A DNA stretch of 64,000 bases from NCBI GenBank assembly GCA_947574135.1, contig CANPIM010000007.1, forward strand, positions 1 to 64,000, read 5' to 3'. Below, piece by piece: positions 1 to 8,796 of this stretch (position 1 is its first letter; every line of letters starts with the position of its first letter). This DNA is from an uncultured Lachnospiraceae bacterium. Its GTDB lineage: Bacteria; Bacillota; Clostridia; Lachnospirales; Lachnospiraceae. Under the pieces are notes generated by a model, which did no database searches, was not told where the DNA came from, and saw only the letters and a list, made by a program, of their open reading frames with translations. A program made the translations under genes and the position numbers.

Positions 1-276
1 CAGATTTTTTGCCTGCCGGATAAGGAGACCAATCTCCTGGGCGTGAAGGCGAATCTCCACCAGAGGGACATTGGTGTACTCCCTAATAAGTCTGGCCTGG
101 TAGCCCCGGGCAATGAGAATATGGGCGCCGGCCGCCACCGCTTCCCGGGCCTGCTGCACCGCCTCCACCGACCCTATGGCCTTCATATAGGCCGCCTCTA
201 TCTCCATTTCCTCCATAAGCACCCGGGCTGTCTCCAGCATGCTCCCTGTGGGAACCAAAAGACCTATGCGAACCAT
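1..276 (-). CDS. PrpR N-terminal-domain sensor/regulator, 5' part only
   Basis: The 92 codons present are the start of a gene that runs off the left edge. The product begins MVRIGLLVPTGSMLETA and continues with a helical part and the stretch AHILIARGYQARLIREYTN followed by VPLVEIRL. This pattern (an internal 'I(I/S)RG...A..IRE...PVVEI' block) matches the N-terminal sensor domain of PrpR-type propionate/AtoC-like regulators, a type 1 periplasmic-binding-like fold that binds small ligands in the cytosol. The ATG at 276 is preceded by a strong AATGGAGGGG ribosome site. The output domain (sigma-54 AAA+, HTH or kinase) lies outside the window, so the type of regulator cannot be stated. The family call is by motif memory only. 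Confidence 0.7.
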   Translation of the reverse strand, partial: MVRIGLLVPTGSMLETARVLMEEMEIEAAYMKAIGSVEAVQQAREAVAAGAHILIARGYQARLIREYTNVPLVEIRLHAQEIGLLIRQAKNL

Positions 277-293
277 TTTTCCCCTCCATTTAG

Positions 294-347
294 AAAAAGG
301 CTGCCCGAAAAGCCGGCTTCTATCAAGAACCAGCCCTCCGGACAGCC
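294..347 (-). terminator. Rho-independent terminator after alaS
   Basis: On the minus strand GGCTGTCC pairs with GGGCAGCC (eight pairs, one G-U), with a further GC-rich inner segment, and is followed by TTTTTC. It lies directly after the alaS stop and before the PrpR-type gene, so the two are probably separate units. Confidence 0.65.
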
Positions 348-364
348 ACCCATAGCCATCCTGT

Positions 365-3004
365 TTATTTTACCTGATCCGCCACAATCGACGGCACCTT
401 AGCCATGGCATCATCCATGCCTTCCGGATTCTTGCCTCCGGCCTGGGCCATGCCTGGCCGTCCGCCGCCGCCGCCGCCCACCAGACCGGCAATGGCCTTA
501 ATGAGATTTCCCGCATGAGCACCCTTCTTCTGGGCGCCCTCCGTGGCCGTAGCCATCAGGTTCACCTTGCCATCCACGGCAGAGGCTAATACCACCATGC
601 CCTCTCCAAGCTTCTCCTTCAGCTGATCTCCCAGCTCCCGAAGGCCGTTCATATCCACGCCCTCCAGCTTGGAGGCCAGCACCTTGATGCCGCCAATCTC
701 CTGTACCCGGTCCATCACATCTCCCAGGGCATCCTTGGCCATACGGCTCTTCAGGGCCTCATTCTCGCTGTGAAGCTCCTTGATCTCCGCCAGAAGATGG
801 CCGATCTTTTCGCTTAAGCCTGCAGGCGTGGTCTTGGCCGCCCGGGCTGCCTCCTGAAGCTTCTGCTCCATATCCCGGTAGTAGGTAAACACCCCGTCCC
901 CGGTAAGCGCCTCAATACGGCGCACCCCTGCAGCGATACCGGCCTCAGACACGATTTTGAAGGCCGTGATCACCCCTGTATTCTCCACATGAGTTCCGCC
1001 GCAGAGCTCCCTGGAAAAATCTCCCATGGAAACCACGCGCACCTTCTCCTCGTATTTCTCGTCAAAGAGGGCCATGGCTCCCGTCTTTTTGGCGTCCTCT
1101 AAGCTCATCACATCCGTAACCACCGGCAGGGAGGCTCCAATCTCCTCATTGACGATGGCCTCCACCCGGGCTATTTCCTCCCCTGTCATGGCCTCAAAAT
1201 GAGAAAAGTCAAAGCGCAGCCGGTCCGGGGTCACCAGAGAGCCCTTCTGCTCCACATGGCCGCCCAAAACCGTCTTTAATGCCTTCTGCAATAAATGGGT
1301 GGCGCTGTGGTTCTTACAGGTATCCTTCCGGCCCTTCTTATCAACCTCCAGGGTCACCGTATCCCCTTCCTCCAGCATTCCGCTCAGCATCCGGCCCACG
1401 TGGCCTACTTTGCCTCCCAAAAGCTTTATGGTATCATAAACCTCAAAAACACCGTTGGCCGTATAAATCCTTCCCGTGTCTCCCTGCTGTCCGCCCATGG
1501 TGGCATAAAAGGGTGTCCGCTCCACAAAGACAGTCCCGTTCTCCCCCTCGGTGAGCGCCTGGGAAAGCTCCGTCTCCGTGGCAAGAACCGTGATTTTGGA
1601 CTGGCAGCTTAAGGAATCATACCCCACGAACTCCGAGGTCACCGACGCGTCGATCTCATCGTAGACCGTGGCGTCCGCACCCATGTAGTTGGTCACCTCC
1701 CGGGCCGCCCGGGCCTTGGTGCGCTGCTCCTCCATGGCGACCTTAAAGCCGGCCTCGTCCACTCCAAGTCCCTTCTCCTCCAGGATCTCCCTGGTGAGAT
1801 CCACCGGAAATCCGTAGGTATCGTAGAGCTTAAAGGTATTCTCCCCGGAGAGCACCTTCTCCCCCCTTTCCTCCATCCGGGCCTCCATCTCGGCCAGAAT
1901 GCTTAAGCCCTGGTCAATGGTCTTGTTAAACTTGTCCTCCTCCTGGCTCAGCACCTTAAAGATAAAGTCCCGCTTCTCCTCCAGCTCCGGATATCCGTCC
2001 CGGGAGCCCTCAATCACGGTCTCGCTAAGGCGTGCCAGGAACTTGCCCTCAATGCCCAGAAGGCGTCCGTGGCGGGCCGCCCGGCGAATCAGCCGGCGAA
2101 GCACATAGCCCCGGCCCTCATTGGTGGGCATAATGCCGTCGGAGATCATAAAGGTGGCGGAACGGATATGATCCGTAATCAGACGAATGGACACATCCTT
2201 CTCCTCATCCTTCTTGTATTCCACATGGGCAAACTCACACACCTTGTCCCGCAGAGCCCGGACCGTATCCACATCGAATATGGAATCCACGTCCTGGACC
2301 ACGGAGGCCAGACGCTCCAGCCCCATGCCCGTGTCTATATTCTTCTGCTCCAGCTCCGTATAATGATTGTTTCCGTCATTGTCAAACTGGGTAAACACGT
2401 CATTCCAGATTTCCATATACCTGTCGCAGTCACAGCCCACGGTGCAGCCCGGCTTTCCGCAACCGTACTTTTCTCCCCGGTCATAGTAAACTTCCGAGCA
2501 GGGACCGCAGGGGCCGGCTCCGTGCTCCCAGAAATTATCCTCCTTGCCAAAACGGAAGATCCGCTCCGCCGGAATGCCAATCTCCTTGTTCCAGATGTCA
2601 AAGGCCTCGTCATCCTCCAGATACACGGAAGGATACAGCCGGTTGGGATCCAGGCCCACCACCTCTGTCAAAAATTCCCAGGTCCAGGAAATAGCCTCTC
2701 TCTTAAAATAATCTCCAAAGGAAAAATTTCCCAGCATCTCAAAAAAGGTGCCGTGGCGGGCCGTCTTTCCCACATTTTCAATATCTCCCGTCCGAATACA
2801 CTTCTGGCAGGTGGTCACCCGCCTCCTGGGTGGAATCTCCGCCCCGGTAAAATAAGGCTTTAAGGGGGCCATACCGGAATTGATCAGCAGAAGGCTCTTG
2901 TCATTGCGGGGTACTAAGGAAAAGCTTTTCATGGCCAGATGATCCTTGCTCTCAAAAAACGTAAGAAACATCCGCCGAAGCTCATTCACACCATATTGTT
3001 TCAT
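365..3004 (-). CDS. alaS: Alanyl-tRNA synthetase
   Basis: Cytosolic class II synthetase that charges tRNA-Ala and edits mischarged Ser/Gly. The 879-residue length is normal. The catalytic domain starts at the N terminus (MKQYGVNELRRMFLTFF, then the motif 1 region PRNDKSLLLINSGMAPLKPY). The editing domain shows the zinc-site pair NHSATHLLQ near residue 566 and CGGTH near residue 668. A Gly-rich C-Ala/DHHA1 domain (GLVGGGGGGRPGMAQAGG) ends the protein. The ATG has an AGGAGGAGACAA ribosome site. A near-perfect promoter lies about 75 bp upstream, and the short leader has no room for a T-box. The gene appears monocistronic, closed by its own terminator. Confidence 0.98.
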   Translation of the reverse strand: MKQYGVNELRRMFLTFFESKDHLAMKSFSLVPRNDKSLLLINSGMAPLKPYFTGAEIPPRRRVTTCQKCIRTGDIENVGKTARHGTFFEMLGNFSFGDYFKREAISWTWEFLTEVVGLDPNRLYPSVYLEDDEAFDIWNKEIGIPAERIFRFGKEDNFWEHGAGPCGPCSEVYYDRGEKYGCGKPGCTVGCDCDRYMEIWNDVFTQFDNDGNNHYTELEQKNIDTGMGLERLASVVQDVDSIFDVDTVRALRDKVCEFAHVEYKKDEEKDVSIRLITDHIRSATFMISDGIMPTNEGRGYVLRRLIRRAARHGRLLGIEGKFLARLSETVIEGSRDGYPELEEKRDFIFKVLSQEEDKFNKTIDQGLSILAEMEARMEERGEKVLSGENTFKLYDTYGFPVDLTREILEEKGLGVDEAGFKVAMEEQRTKARAAREVTNYMGADATVYDEIDASVTSEFVGYDSLSCQSKITVLATETELSQALTEGENGTVFVERTPFYATMGGQQGDTGRIYTANGVFEVYDTIKLLGGKVGHVGRMLSGMLEEGDTVTLEVDKKGRKDTCKNHSATHLLQKALKTVLGGHVEQKGSLVTPDRLRFDFSHFEAMTGEEIARVEAIVNEEIGASLPVVTDVMSLEDAKKTGAMALFDEKYEEKVRVVSMGDFSRELCGGTHVENTGVITAFKIVSEAGIAAGVRRIEALTGDGVFTYYRDMEQKLQEAARAAKTTPAGLSEKIGHLLAEIKELHSENEALKSRMAKDALGDVMDRVQEIGGIKVLASKLEGVDMNGLRELGDQLKEKLGEGMVVLASAVDGKVNLMATATEGAQKKGAHAGNLIKAIAGLVGGGGGGRPGMAQAGGKNPEGMDDAMAKVPSIVADQVK

Positions 3005-3079
3005 TTGTCTCCTCCTGGGCCCGTCTATTTTCTGTCAAACAGCGTCCTTTCCGCTCCACTGGGCCCCATAATCCTACTT

Positions 3080-3108
3080 ATTATAGAGTGAATTCTTTTT
3101 TTTGTCAA
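3080..3108 (-). promoter_or_regulatory. Promoter of alaS
   Basis: Minus strand TTGACA (3103-3108), 17-bp spacer, TATAAT (3080-3085): a full consensus sigma-A promoter. It gives an untranslated leader of about 70 nt, consistent with strong constitutive expression. Confidence 0.85.
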
Positions 3109-3117
3109 ATAAAAGTC

Positions 3118-3522
3118 CTAGAGAGTTTCCACGCAGGTTTCCCCATAATCCTTCAGCAAACTGTCATGTGTCAACAGAATCATATTCTCGGTTTTTGCTT
3201 GTGCAATTAACATCCTGTCGAAAGGATCCTGATGAGGCGGAGTATTTTCTTCACGACGAAGAGTGCTAATTGCCAAGGCATGTTCCTTTGTAACAGGCAA
3301 TGAACACATTTTCGCTTCATCACTGCTTTTTACCAACAGCTGACCGGATATTGGCATTTTATTAGGCGACTTATCATGTTTCATATTGATCTCCCAAACG
3401 GAAACCGCACTGTAATAAATTTCATTGTCCGGATTATTGATAATCTCATAGGCCTTCCTGGAAAGCTTTTCATCCGAAAATAAGGCCCAGATTAAAATAT
3501 GGGAATCTAATAAATATTTCAT
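3118..3522 (-). CDS. VapC-like PIN-domain toxin (ribonuclease)
   Basis: The 134-residue protein starts MKYLLDSHILIWALFSDEKLS, the hallmark N terminus of the PIN_SII (VapC) group. Acidic residues expected to hold the metal are visible: D6, E44 (SVWEINMKHD), D99 and D102 (HQDPFDRMLIAQA) and D120 (LLTHDSLL). Related toxins cleave RNA, often initiator tRNA or 23S rRNA, when freed from the antitoxin. The start overlaps the upstream antitoxin by 4 bp (ATGA), so the two are translationally coupled. Base composition is lower in GC than the flanking genes, which fits horizontal acquisition. The RNA target cannot be deduced. Confidence 0.88.
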   Translation of the reverse strand: MKYLLDSHILIWALFSDEKLSRKAYEIINNPDNEIYYSAVSVWEINMKHDKSPNKMPISGQLLVKSSDEAKMCSLPVTKEHALAISTLRREENTPPHQDPFDRMLIAQAKTENMILLTHDSLLKDYGETCVETL

Positions 3523-3764
3523 TGGATACCCCCTAAAAACAATTCAGCGATTTCTTTATCCAGCTCTTCAAAAGCTTCATCAAAATCTTCCGGAAGCTCA
3601 ACAGCTCCACTGGCAAGCCCAGTGCGTTTAAAAGGCTGGGCGGCAACATGGATATCCTCTTTTTCCTTATATGGAGACATGGTGCGCAAAAGCTCAATAA
3701 TAAGCTTTATATTGCTGTCAGGCTGTCCCTGCATTAAAGCATATGCTTCTTGTATTGGTGTCAT
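3519..3764 (-). CDS. Antitoxin partner of the VapC-like toxin
   Basis: An 81-residue protein with no domain I can name with certainty. It has a helical N-terminal half (MTPIQEAYALMQGQPDSNIK) and an acidic C-terminal helix (PEDFDEAFEELDKEIAELF) of the kind that wraps a PIN toxin. Its position directly upstream of VapC, the ATGA overlap and its size make it the antitoxin. A good AGAGGAGG ribosome site precedes it. A TTGATA-17-TAGCCT promoter-like element (minus strand) sits in the 93-bp gap after the DUF4132 gene, and a GAACA/TGTTC inverted repeat at 3841-3852 could be an autoregulatory site. Confidence 0.78.
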   Translation of the reverse strand: MTPIQEAYALMQGQPDSNIKLIIELLRTMSPYKEKEDIHVAAQPFKRTGLASGAVELPEDFDEAFEELDKEIAELFLGGIQ

Positions 3765-3857
3765 CTTTCTGCCTCCTCTTATCTATTTCTATCTTTAGGC
3801 TACCATATTTTACAGAAAATATCAATTCTGCCGCCCATCGGAACATTTGTTCTGTTT

Positions 3858-6800
3858 TTACCTCCTGTCCTTACACTCCGGATAAGAAAGCCTTTCCTGG
3901 CTGGAAGCCGTGGCCCGGGTAAGCTGCAGCACAATCTCGCTGAAATACCGGGGGCTCACCTCTCCCAATGAGTAGGTGTCCTTTTTCTTCACCTTGTCAT
4001 ACACATAGCTTCCCCGCTCCACGGTACCGGCCCGGTAGAATTTGGCCCCGTACACCGTGACCTCCTCGTTCTCGTCCCCCACATAGCAGCCAGAAAACTC
4101 TAATTCCACGCCCAGAGGACCGTCCTCCCGGTAAAAGGTGCTGTAAACCCCTGCGTCCTGCACGCTTCCCCGGTACCAGCCCTGGCTCTGAAGCTTTCCG
4201 GAAAGGGACAGGCCGTTTAAGAGCATGCCTCCAAAGCGAGTCAGCTCTTCCCTGGACCGCTCCTCCTCCTCCACCGCATATACCGGCCGCTCCAGCTGCT
4301 CCACAGGCTGGATCACCTCGTAATCCTCCAGCTGCTCCTTCCAGGCACCCAGGATTTCCGGCGAAAGCTCAATGGGATGAACCAGGCCAATGCGGATCTC
4401 CTCTTCCGCGGGAAGCGTATACTCCTCCTCATCCACGGTGTTAAAGCTGCCGTCCTCCATATACCGGAAAGTCTCCTTGAGAGCTCCCTCTCCATAGGCG
4501 CCCCAGATAAGCCCAATGGCAAACTGATGCATAATGGGATTCTTCACAAAGAGCTCCTGCCATTTTTCCACACTCCAGAGCCGCTCTGCGCTGATGGCCT
4601 GGGAAAGGCGAAGCTTCTGGTTGGTCACCACGGTTTTCAGCTGCTTCTTCATCTGCTTAAAGGCCTCGTTGGCCGCCTTTGCTTTTTCCTCCTCATCCCG
4701 CTTGCCGGGAGCCGGCAGGTTCTTAAGCTTCTTACCGCTCTCGTCAAAGACCTCCAGGGAGAGCTCCGGGCTTAAGACCACCCGGAAGCTTCTGCTTCCG
4801 TAATCATAGATCTGCTCCATCCCCTCATCAAAGCCCAGGTTGGGCACAATCCGATCCTCCAGCTCCTCCCGGCTGATGCCCAGCTGTTTGGCCGCATAGG
4901 AGAGGGCCTCCCCGGCCGCATTTTTTACCTGGCGGAACTTAAACTTCCGGGATATCTGATCCACCAAAAGAAGAGCCTGGGAGGATCCGTTTAGGGCCAG
5001 AGCCTTCACCGCCTCCGCCGCCATGGCGCCTCTGGAATTCTGGGGCCACTCCTGAATCTGATGGTAGATCCCCGGAACCAGCTCCTCTCCTCCGTGGATG
5101 CTGGCTGCATAGAGCACCCATTTCTTCTTGGCCTCCGCTCCGGTCTCCAGCCATTTATCAAACACCAGCCGCACACAGGCCGCCAGCTCCTTTGCATCCA
5201 GCTCCCCGGCCAGACGGGCCGCCTCCGGGCTCACACCCGGAATCCCCATATCTGCATAGGCCACCAGAATGGCCCCAAAAAGCTCCTCCCCGGCCAGGGT
5301 GCCGTCCTTTTTATGAAGGGGGGCAAAGGGAAGCTCCAAAGCCCAGGCTACCTTCCGCTTTTTGCCACCCTTTAAGATTTCCGCCGCCTCATCCTCCGGT
5401 CCCCGGGCCTTAGCCGGCGCTTCTTCTATCTCTGACTTTCTGCCCAGCAAAGCTAAAAGCTCCTCCCGAAGCTTCTTGCTCTTCTCCGCCTCCAAGGCGG
5501 CCTCCAGCTCCTCCCGGTACTGATCCACACCCCAATCCTTCAGCACCATAAGAGCCATCTCCCGCTCCTTGGATTTTTTCGACCAAAGCATGGCCTTGAT
5601 CTCCGGCTCCCACTCCCGATGCCCCTTGTAAACCGCCTCCAAAAGCTCCCGCACCTGCTTGGAGCTCTCCGAGGCACAAAGGAGCAGCCGTTCCTTATAG
5701 GTTTCCCAAAACACATCCAGCACCCGGATGCTTAAAAACCGGCATGCCACGGAGCCATTTACTGCCTTTTCCTCCAAGACTTCCTTCCAGGACTCCTTTC
5801 TCCTGGCAACAGCCTGGACACATTCATTCATAAAACGGGTCTTTGCGGACTCCGAATAATAGGCGTCATAAATCCCGGCCAGGGCCTCCATCTGATAGGA
5901 AATCCCCATGCGCTCCTCATCAAAGATATCCAGAATGGCCCCGATCTCCTGCCGATCCATGCCCTCCCGGTGGCTCTTCCTCCTGTCGGTCACAGAATAA
6001 TTCCAGAAATAATAGGCCCTCTGTCCTAAGCCCTCCACCACCAGAGCTCTTCGGTAGACGGTTTTATCTCCCTGGTCCCTTAGCTTATGAATCATTCCGG
6101 CCCGCACATGGCTTTTGTAATCCCAGCCCTCCCGAAGCTTCTCCACACAGGGGTACAGTGTCTCAATCTTTGTCTCCTCCAGAAGATACTGCAAAACCTC
6201 CTTGGCCGCCCCTGTCTGGGCGCTGCTGATTTCCCTGGCTGCCTTTATGCGAAAATCCTTGCTGTAGGAGGCCTCCATCTTTCGGAAAAGCTCCTGATTT
6301 CCCGCAGACACATTGCTTAAAAGATAGGTATACTCCTGCACGGACAGCCGGGCCGCCACCTGCTCTATGATCATGGGATACTTGGCCGCCATACGCCGCA
6401 GAGGCCCGCTGCACTTATGTCCCACGCACCAGAGGGCATACTCTGCCACCGGCACGGGAAGTCCCTCCTCCAGCTCCTTCATATGATCCGCAAACCAGGA
6501 GCTCTCCCCGATATTCTGACAGACCTCCATGGTTTTGCCAAAATCCAGGGCCATACACAGGCGCACAAGGGCCCCGAAGCGCTCCGAATGGCGGATGGCG
6601 AGGAAGGCCGTGCGGGCCAAAAGCTTTAGGGTCTGCTCCGGACACTGCTTTCCCTGGAGAATGGGCAAAATCCCCTCCATAGGCGTGTCTTTGCGGGAGG
6701 TACGCAAAAATTCCTTCAGCGCCTCCAGGTCCCCCGGAGAAAGGGGCGCGGCCACAAAGAGCTCCGCCAGGCTCTCCTCCTGGTAATTCTCCAAAAATGC

Positions 6801-7421
6801 CCCTACCTCTCTCACCTTGGGATCTCCCTTATCCTCCTCCCTGGAAAACAGGCTCTTAAGAAAGCCTCCCTGGGACTTTACCGGCTTTACACAGTAGAGA
6901 TATACGGCGGAAAGGAGGGCCCTGGCCCTGCCGTCCTTTCCCTTACACAGTTCCATGGCATCCAGAAGAAGCTTGGGATTCTTCCTTCCCGGCCGGTAGA
7001 AGGTCTCCGCCATCCGCTCAGCCCGCAGCATATACTCATAGCTCATAGCCCCTTCCGCCAGAATGGCCATGGCCTGCTCCTTGGTCAGATACTCTCTAAG
7101 CTCCCCCAGATTGCAGCCGTAGGTCAAAAGCACATAGTCGGCTGTGGAGCCCCCCACAGCCACGGTAAACTGCACAAAGCGCCTGTACTCCTCCATGCGC
7201 TTCCGCTTCATACAATGCTCCAGATAGCTTCTGCACTTTCCCGTCCGTTCCTTATCCAAAGCAGAGAAATCCTGAAATTCCGCCCTTTGAAGCAGGCCTT
7301 CCTCCCCGACCTGCCCCGGCTCTAAATACTCCTCTGCCAGCTGCCGGTTTGCCCCGCTAAGCCCCATGGCATCCAGGGTATCCAAGAGCATCTGGTAATT
7401 GCGCTCTTCATTTAAATTCAT
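3858..7421 (-). CDS. Large DUF4132 protein (YehI/MolR-like)
   Basis: A 1187-residue soluble protein, close to the length of E. coli YehI/MolR relatives as I remember them. Most of it is alpha-helical and HEAT-like (repeated L/A/E-rich helices between residues 30 and 850). The C-terminal 300 residues have the DUF4132 pattern, including PAEEEIRIGLVHPIELSPE, the IQPVEQLERPVY stretch and a final beta-rich part. No catalytic motif is evident and the function is unknown. I chose the ATG at 7421 rather than 7427 because the GGGGAGG site is 7 nt from the former and touches the latter. The gene lies 24 bp after the ceramidase-like gene. In E. coli DUF4132 genes adjoin the MoxR/DUF5682/VWA/SWIM genes, as they do here. 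Confidence 0.85.
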   Translation of the reverse strand: MNLNEERNYQMLLDTLDAMGLSGANRQLAEEYLEPGQVGEEGLLQRAEFQDFSALDKERTGKCRSYLEHCMKRKRMEEYRRFVQFTVAVGGSTADYVLLTYGCNLGELREYLTKEQAMAILAEGAMSYEYMLRAERMAETFYRPGRKNPKLLLDAMELCKGKDGRARALLSAVYLYCVKPVKSQGGFLKSLFSREEDKGDPKVREVGAFLENYQEESLAELFVAAPLSPGDLEALKEFLRTSRKDTPMEGILPILQGKQCPEQTLKLLARTAFLAIRHSERFGALVRLCMALDFGKTMEVCQNIGESSWFADHMKELEEGLPVPVAEYALWCVGHKCSGPLRRMAAKYPMIIEQVAARLSVQEYTYLLSNVSAGNQELFRKMEASYSKDFRIKAAREISSAQTGAAKEVLQYLLEETKIETLYPCVEKLREGWDYKSHVRAGMIHKLRDQGDKTVYRRALVVEGLGQRAYYFWNYSVTDRRKSHREGMDRQEIGAILDIFDEERMGISYQMEALAGIYDAYYSESAKTRFMNECVQAVARRKESWKEVLEEKAVNGSVACRFLSIRVLDVFWETYKERLLLCASESSKQVRELLEAVYKGHREWEPEIKAMLWSKKSKEREMALMVLKDWGVDQYREELEAALEAEKSKKLREELLALLGRKSEIEEAPAKARGPEDEAAEILKGGKKRKVAWALELPFAPLHKKDGTLAGEELFGAILVAYADMGIPGVSPEAARLAGELDAKELAACVRLVFDKWLETGAEAKKKWVLYAASIHGGEELVPGIYHQIQEWPQNSRGAMAAEAVKALALNGSSQALLLVDQISRKFKFRQVKNAAGEALSYAAKQLGISREELEDRIVPNLGFDEGMEQIYDYGSRSFRVVLSPELSLEVFDESGKKLKNLPAPGKRDEEEKAKAANEAFKQMKKQLKTVVTNQKLRLSQAISAERLWSVEKWQELFVKNPIMHQFAIGLIWGAYGEGALKETFRYMEDGSFNTVDEEEYTLPAEEEIRIGLVHPIELSPEILGAWKEQLEDYEVIQPVEQLERPVYAVEEEERSREELTRFGGMLLNGLSLSGKLQSQGWYRGSVQDAGVYSTFYREDGPLGVELEFSGCYVGDENEEVTVYGAKFYRAGTVERGSYVYDKVKKKDTYSLGEVSPRYFSEIVLQLTRATASSQERLSYPECKDRR

Positions 7422-7445
7422 GCCCATACCTCCCCAAAATCTGCC

Positions 7446-8765
7446 TTACCGTACCAGCCTCACAGCCTCCAAAGCCCCATCCGTGAGAGCCTTCTGCGCC
7501 CCCTTGGCAAAGGTGGAGCACTGGGCCTCATAGCAGAACCTGTCATAAGCCTCATCCGTACACACATAGCCCATGGTATTTCCGTTGGTCACAGAGGAGA
7601 GCATGGTAACCCCAAAGGGAGAGGCTCCCTTCACTGCCTGACTGATAGCCACGAAATTTTCACAGCCAATTCCCACAATGCAGCAGTCCCCTATGCGCAT
7701 GGCATGACATTCAATGGGTACCTGGCCCTCCAAAAGCTCCTCCACTGTGGTATTTCCAAGAGAGCGGGTAAACCCTTCCATAAAAACGGAGCCCTCCATA
7801 ATAGACTGGGCTGCCCGAATCCTGGCATAGGGCGCCTTCGCCTCCACCAGGTCCTCATAGGTTTTCCGGGAGCTCTCCAATATGGCCGCTGCCTCCTCAT
7901 GGGTAGGGAACTCCTTCACCGGCGGCGTCACAAAGACAGAAGCGCTTCTAAGCTCTGCCTCAGACACAAAGGTCATGTGCTCCAGCACATGAAGAGCCGT
8001 CTGTCCAATGGCTCCCCCCACGCGCTTGGCCTCCCCAAAGTCCTGCCCCTCCCGGAAAAACCGGGTGGACTGATCCCCGGAGGAGCCCATCTGAAAACCA
8101 AAAATCAGAAAGGGAAACTTGTCATTTATGGTTCGCCGGATATAGCCTGGATAGTCCGCCGTATAGAAGAAATTCTCCGCGTGGAGAACCGTGGGGTGCA
8201 GAGAATAATTGACCATACAGCCCCGAAGCTCCCCTTCCTTATCCCGGATGCCTAGGACACTCACACTGGGATCGCAGGGGCCGTTTTCCGGATCGTGGCG
8301 ATTTCCCCCAATGCCCTGCTCCCTTCCGCACTGTCCGACTCCCCAGCCGATCTCCGCCTCAAAGGCCGTGTCCACAGCCTCCCGGGCAGCCTCCAGCATG
8401 AGATCCCGGATGCGGTCATTGGTTTTTGGATTCACTTCGTTCCTCTCGTCAAACCGCTCCCACTCGTTCCCCGCTGTAACCGGCCCGGAATGGGTGTGGG
8501 TACAGGAGACCGCCACATTTTTCCGGGAAATCCCCGTATGCTTTTCAATGAGCATCCGCACCTCATTGGCCCGATCCTTGCTCATGCTGATAATATCCGA
8601 GGTGATAAAGATTAGCTTTGTAGTGCCATTTGTAAAGTAATAGGCCGAAGCATATAGGGGATCGTGGGCCATAAGAGCGCTCCGGTTCTCCGGATCCGGG
8701 TAGCCCCCGGTTCTGGTCCGTCCCATGGGGGTAATATCGCGAATTGCAACTCCTGCTTTTAACAT
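7446..8765 (-). CDS. Neutral/alkaline ceramidase-like hydrolase
   Basis: A 439-residue protein similar to the N-terminal domain of neutral ceramidases: the opening KAGVAIRDITP, then the metal-binding HTHSGP motif near residue 112 and the GSSGDQSTRFF segment near residue 230. Neutral ceramidases are zinc amidases. Bacterial cytosolic members of this size, with no signal peptide as here, are mostly of unknown substrate and often sit near carbohydrate genes. It follows the sugar-isomerase-like gene by 31 bp and precedes the DUF4132 gene by 24 bp. It may act on a sugar or amino-sugar derivative (inference). The ATG is preceded by AAAGGATGACTGAGAA. Confidence 0.75.
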   Translation of the reverse strand: MLKAGVAIRDITPMGRTRTGGYPDPENRSALMAHDPLYASAYYFTNGTTKLIFITSDIISMSKDRANEVRMLIEKHTGISRKNVAVSCTHTHSGPVTAGNEWERFDERNEVNPKTNDRIRDLMLEAAREAVDTAFEAEIGWGVGQCGREQGIGGNRHDPENGPCDPSVSVLGIRDKEGELRGCMVNYSLHPTVLHAENFFYTADYPGYIRRTINDKFPFLIFGFQMGSSGDQSTRFFREGQDFGEAKRVGGAIGQTALHVLEHMTFVSEAELRSASVFVTPPVKEFPTHEEAAAILESSRKTYEDLVEAKAPYARIRAAQSIMEGSVFMEGFTRSLGNTTVEELLEGQVPIECHAMRIGDCCIVGIGCENFVAISQAVKGASPFGVTMLSSVTNGNTMGYVCTDEAYDRFCYEAQCSTFAKGAQKALTDGALEAVRLVR

Positions 8766-8796
8766 TTCTCAGTCATCCTTTCTGTTTTTCTCAACA

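Noticed and set aside
3005-3117. T-box leader before alaS (and likewise before argS)
   Set aside because: The leader is about 70 nt or less and lacks the T-box AGGGTGGNACCGCG-type sequence and terminator.
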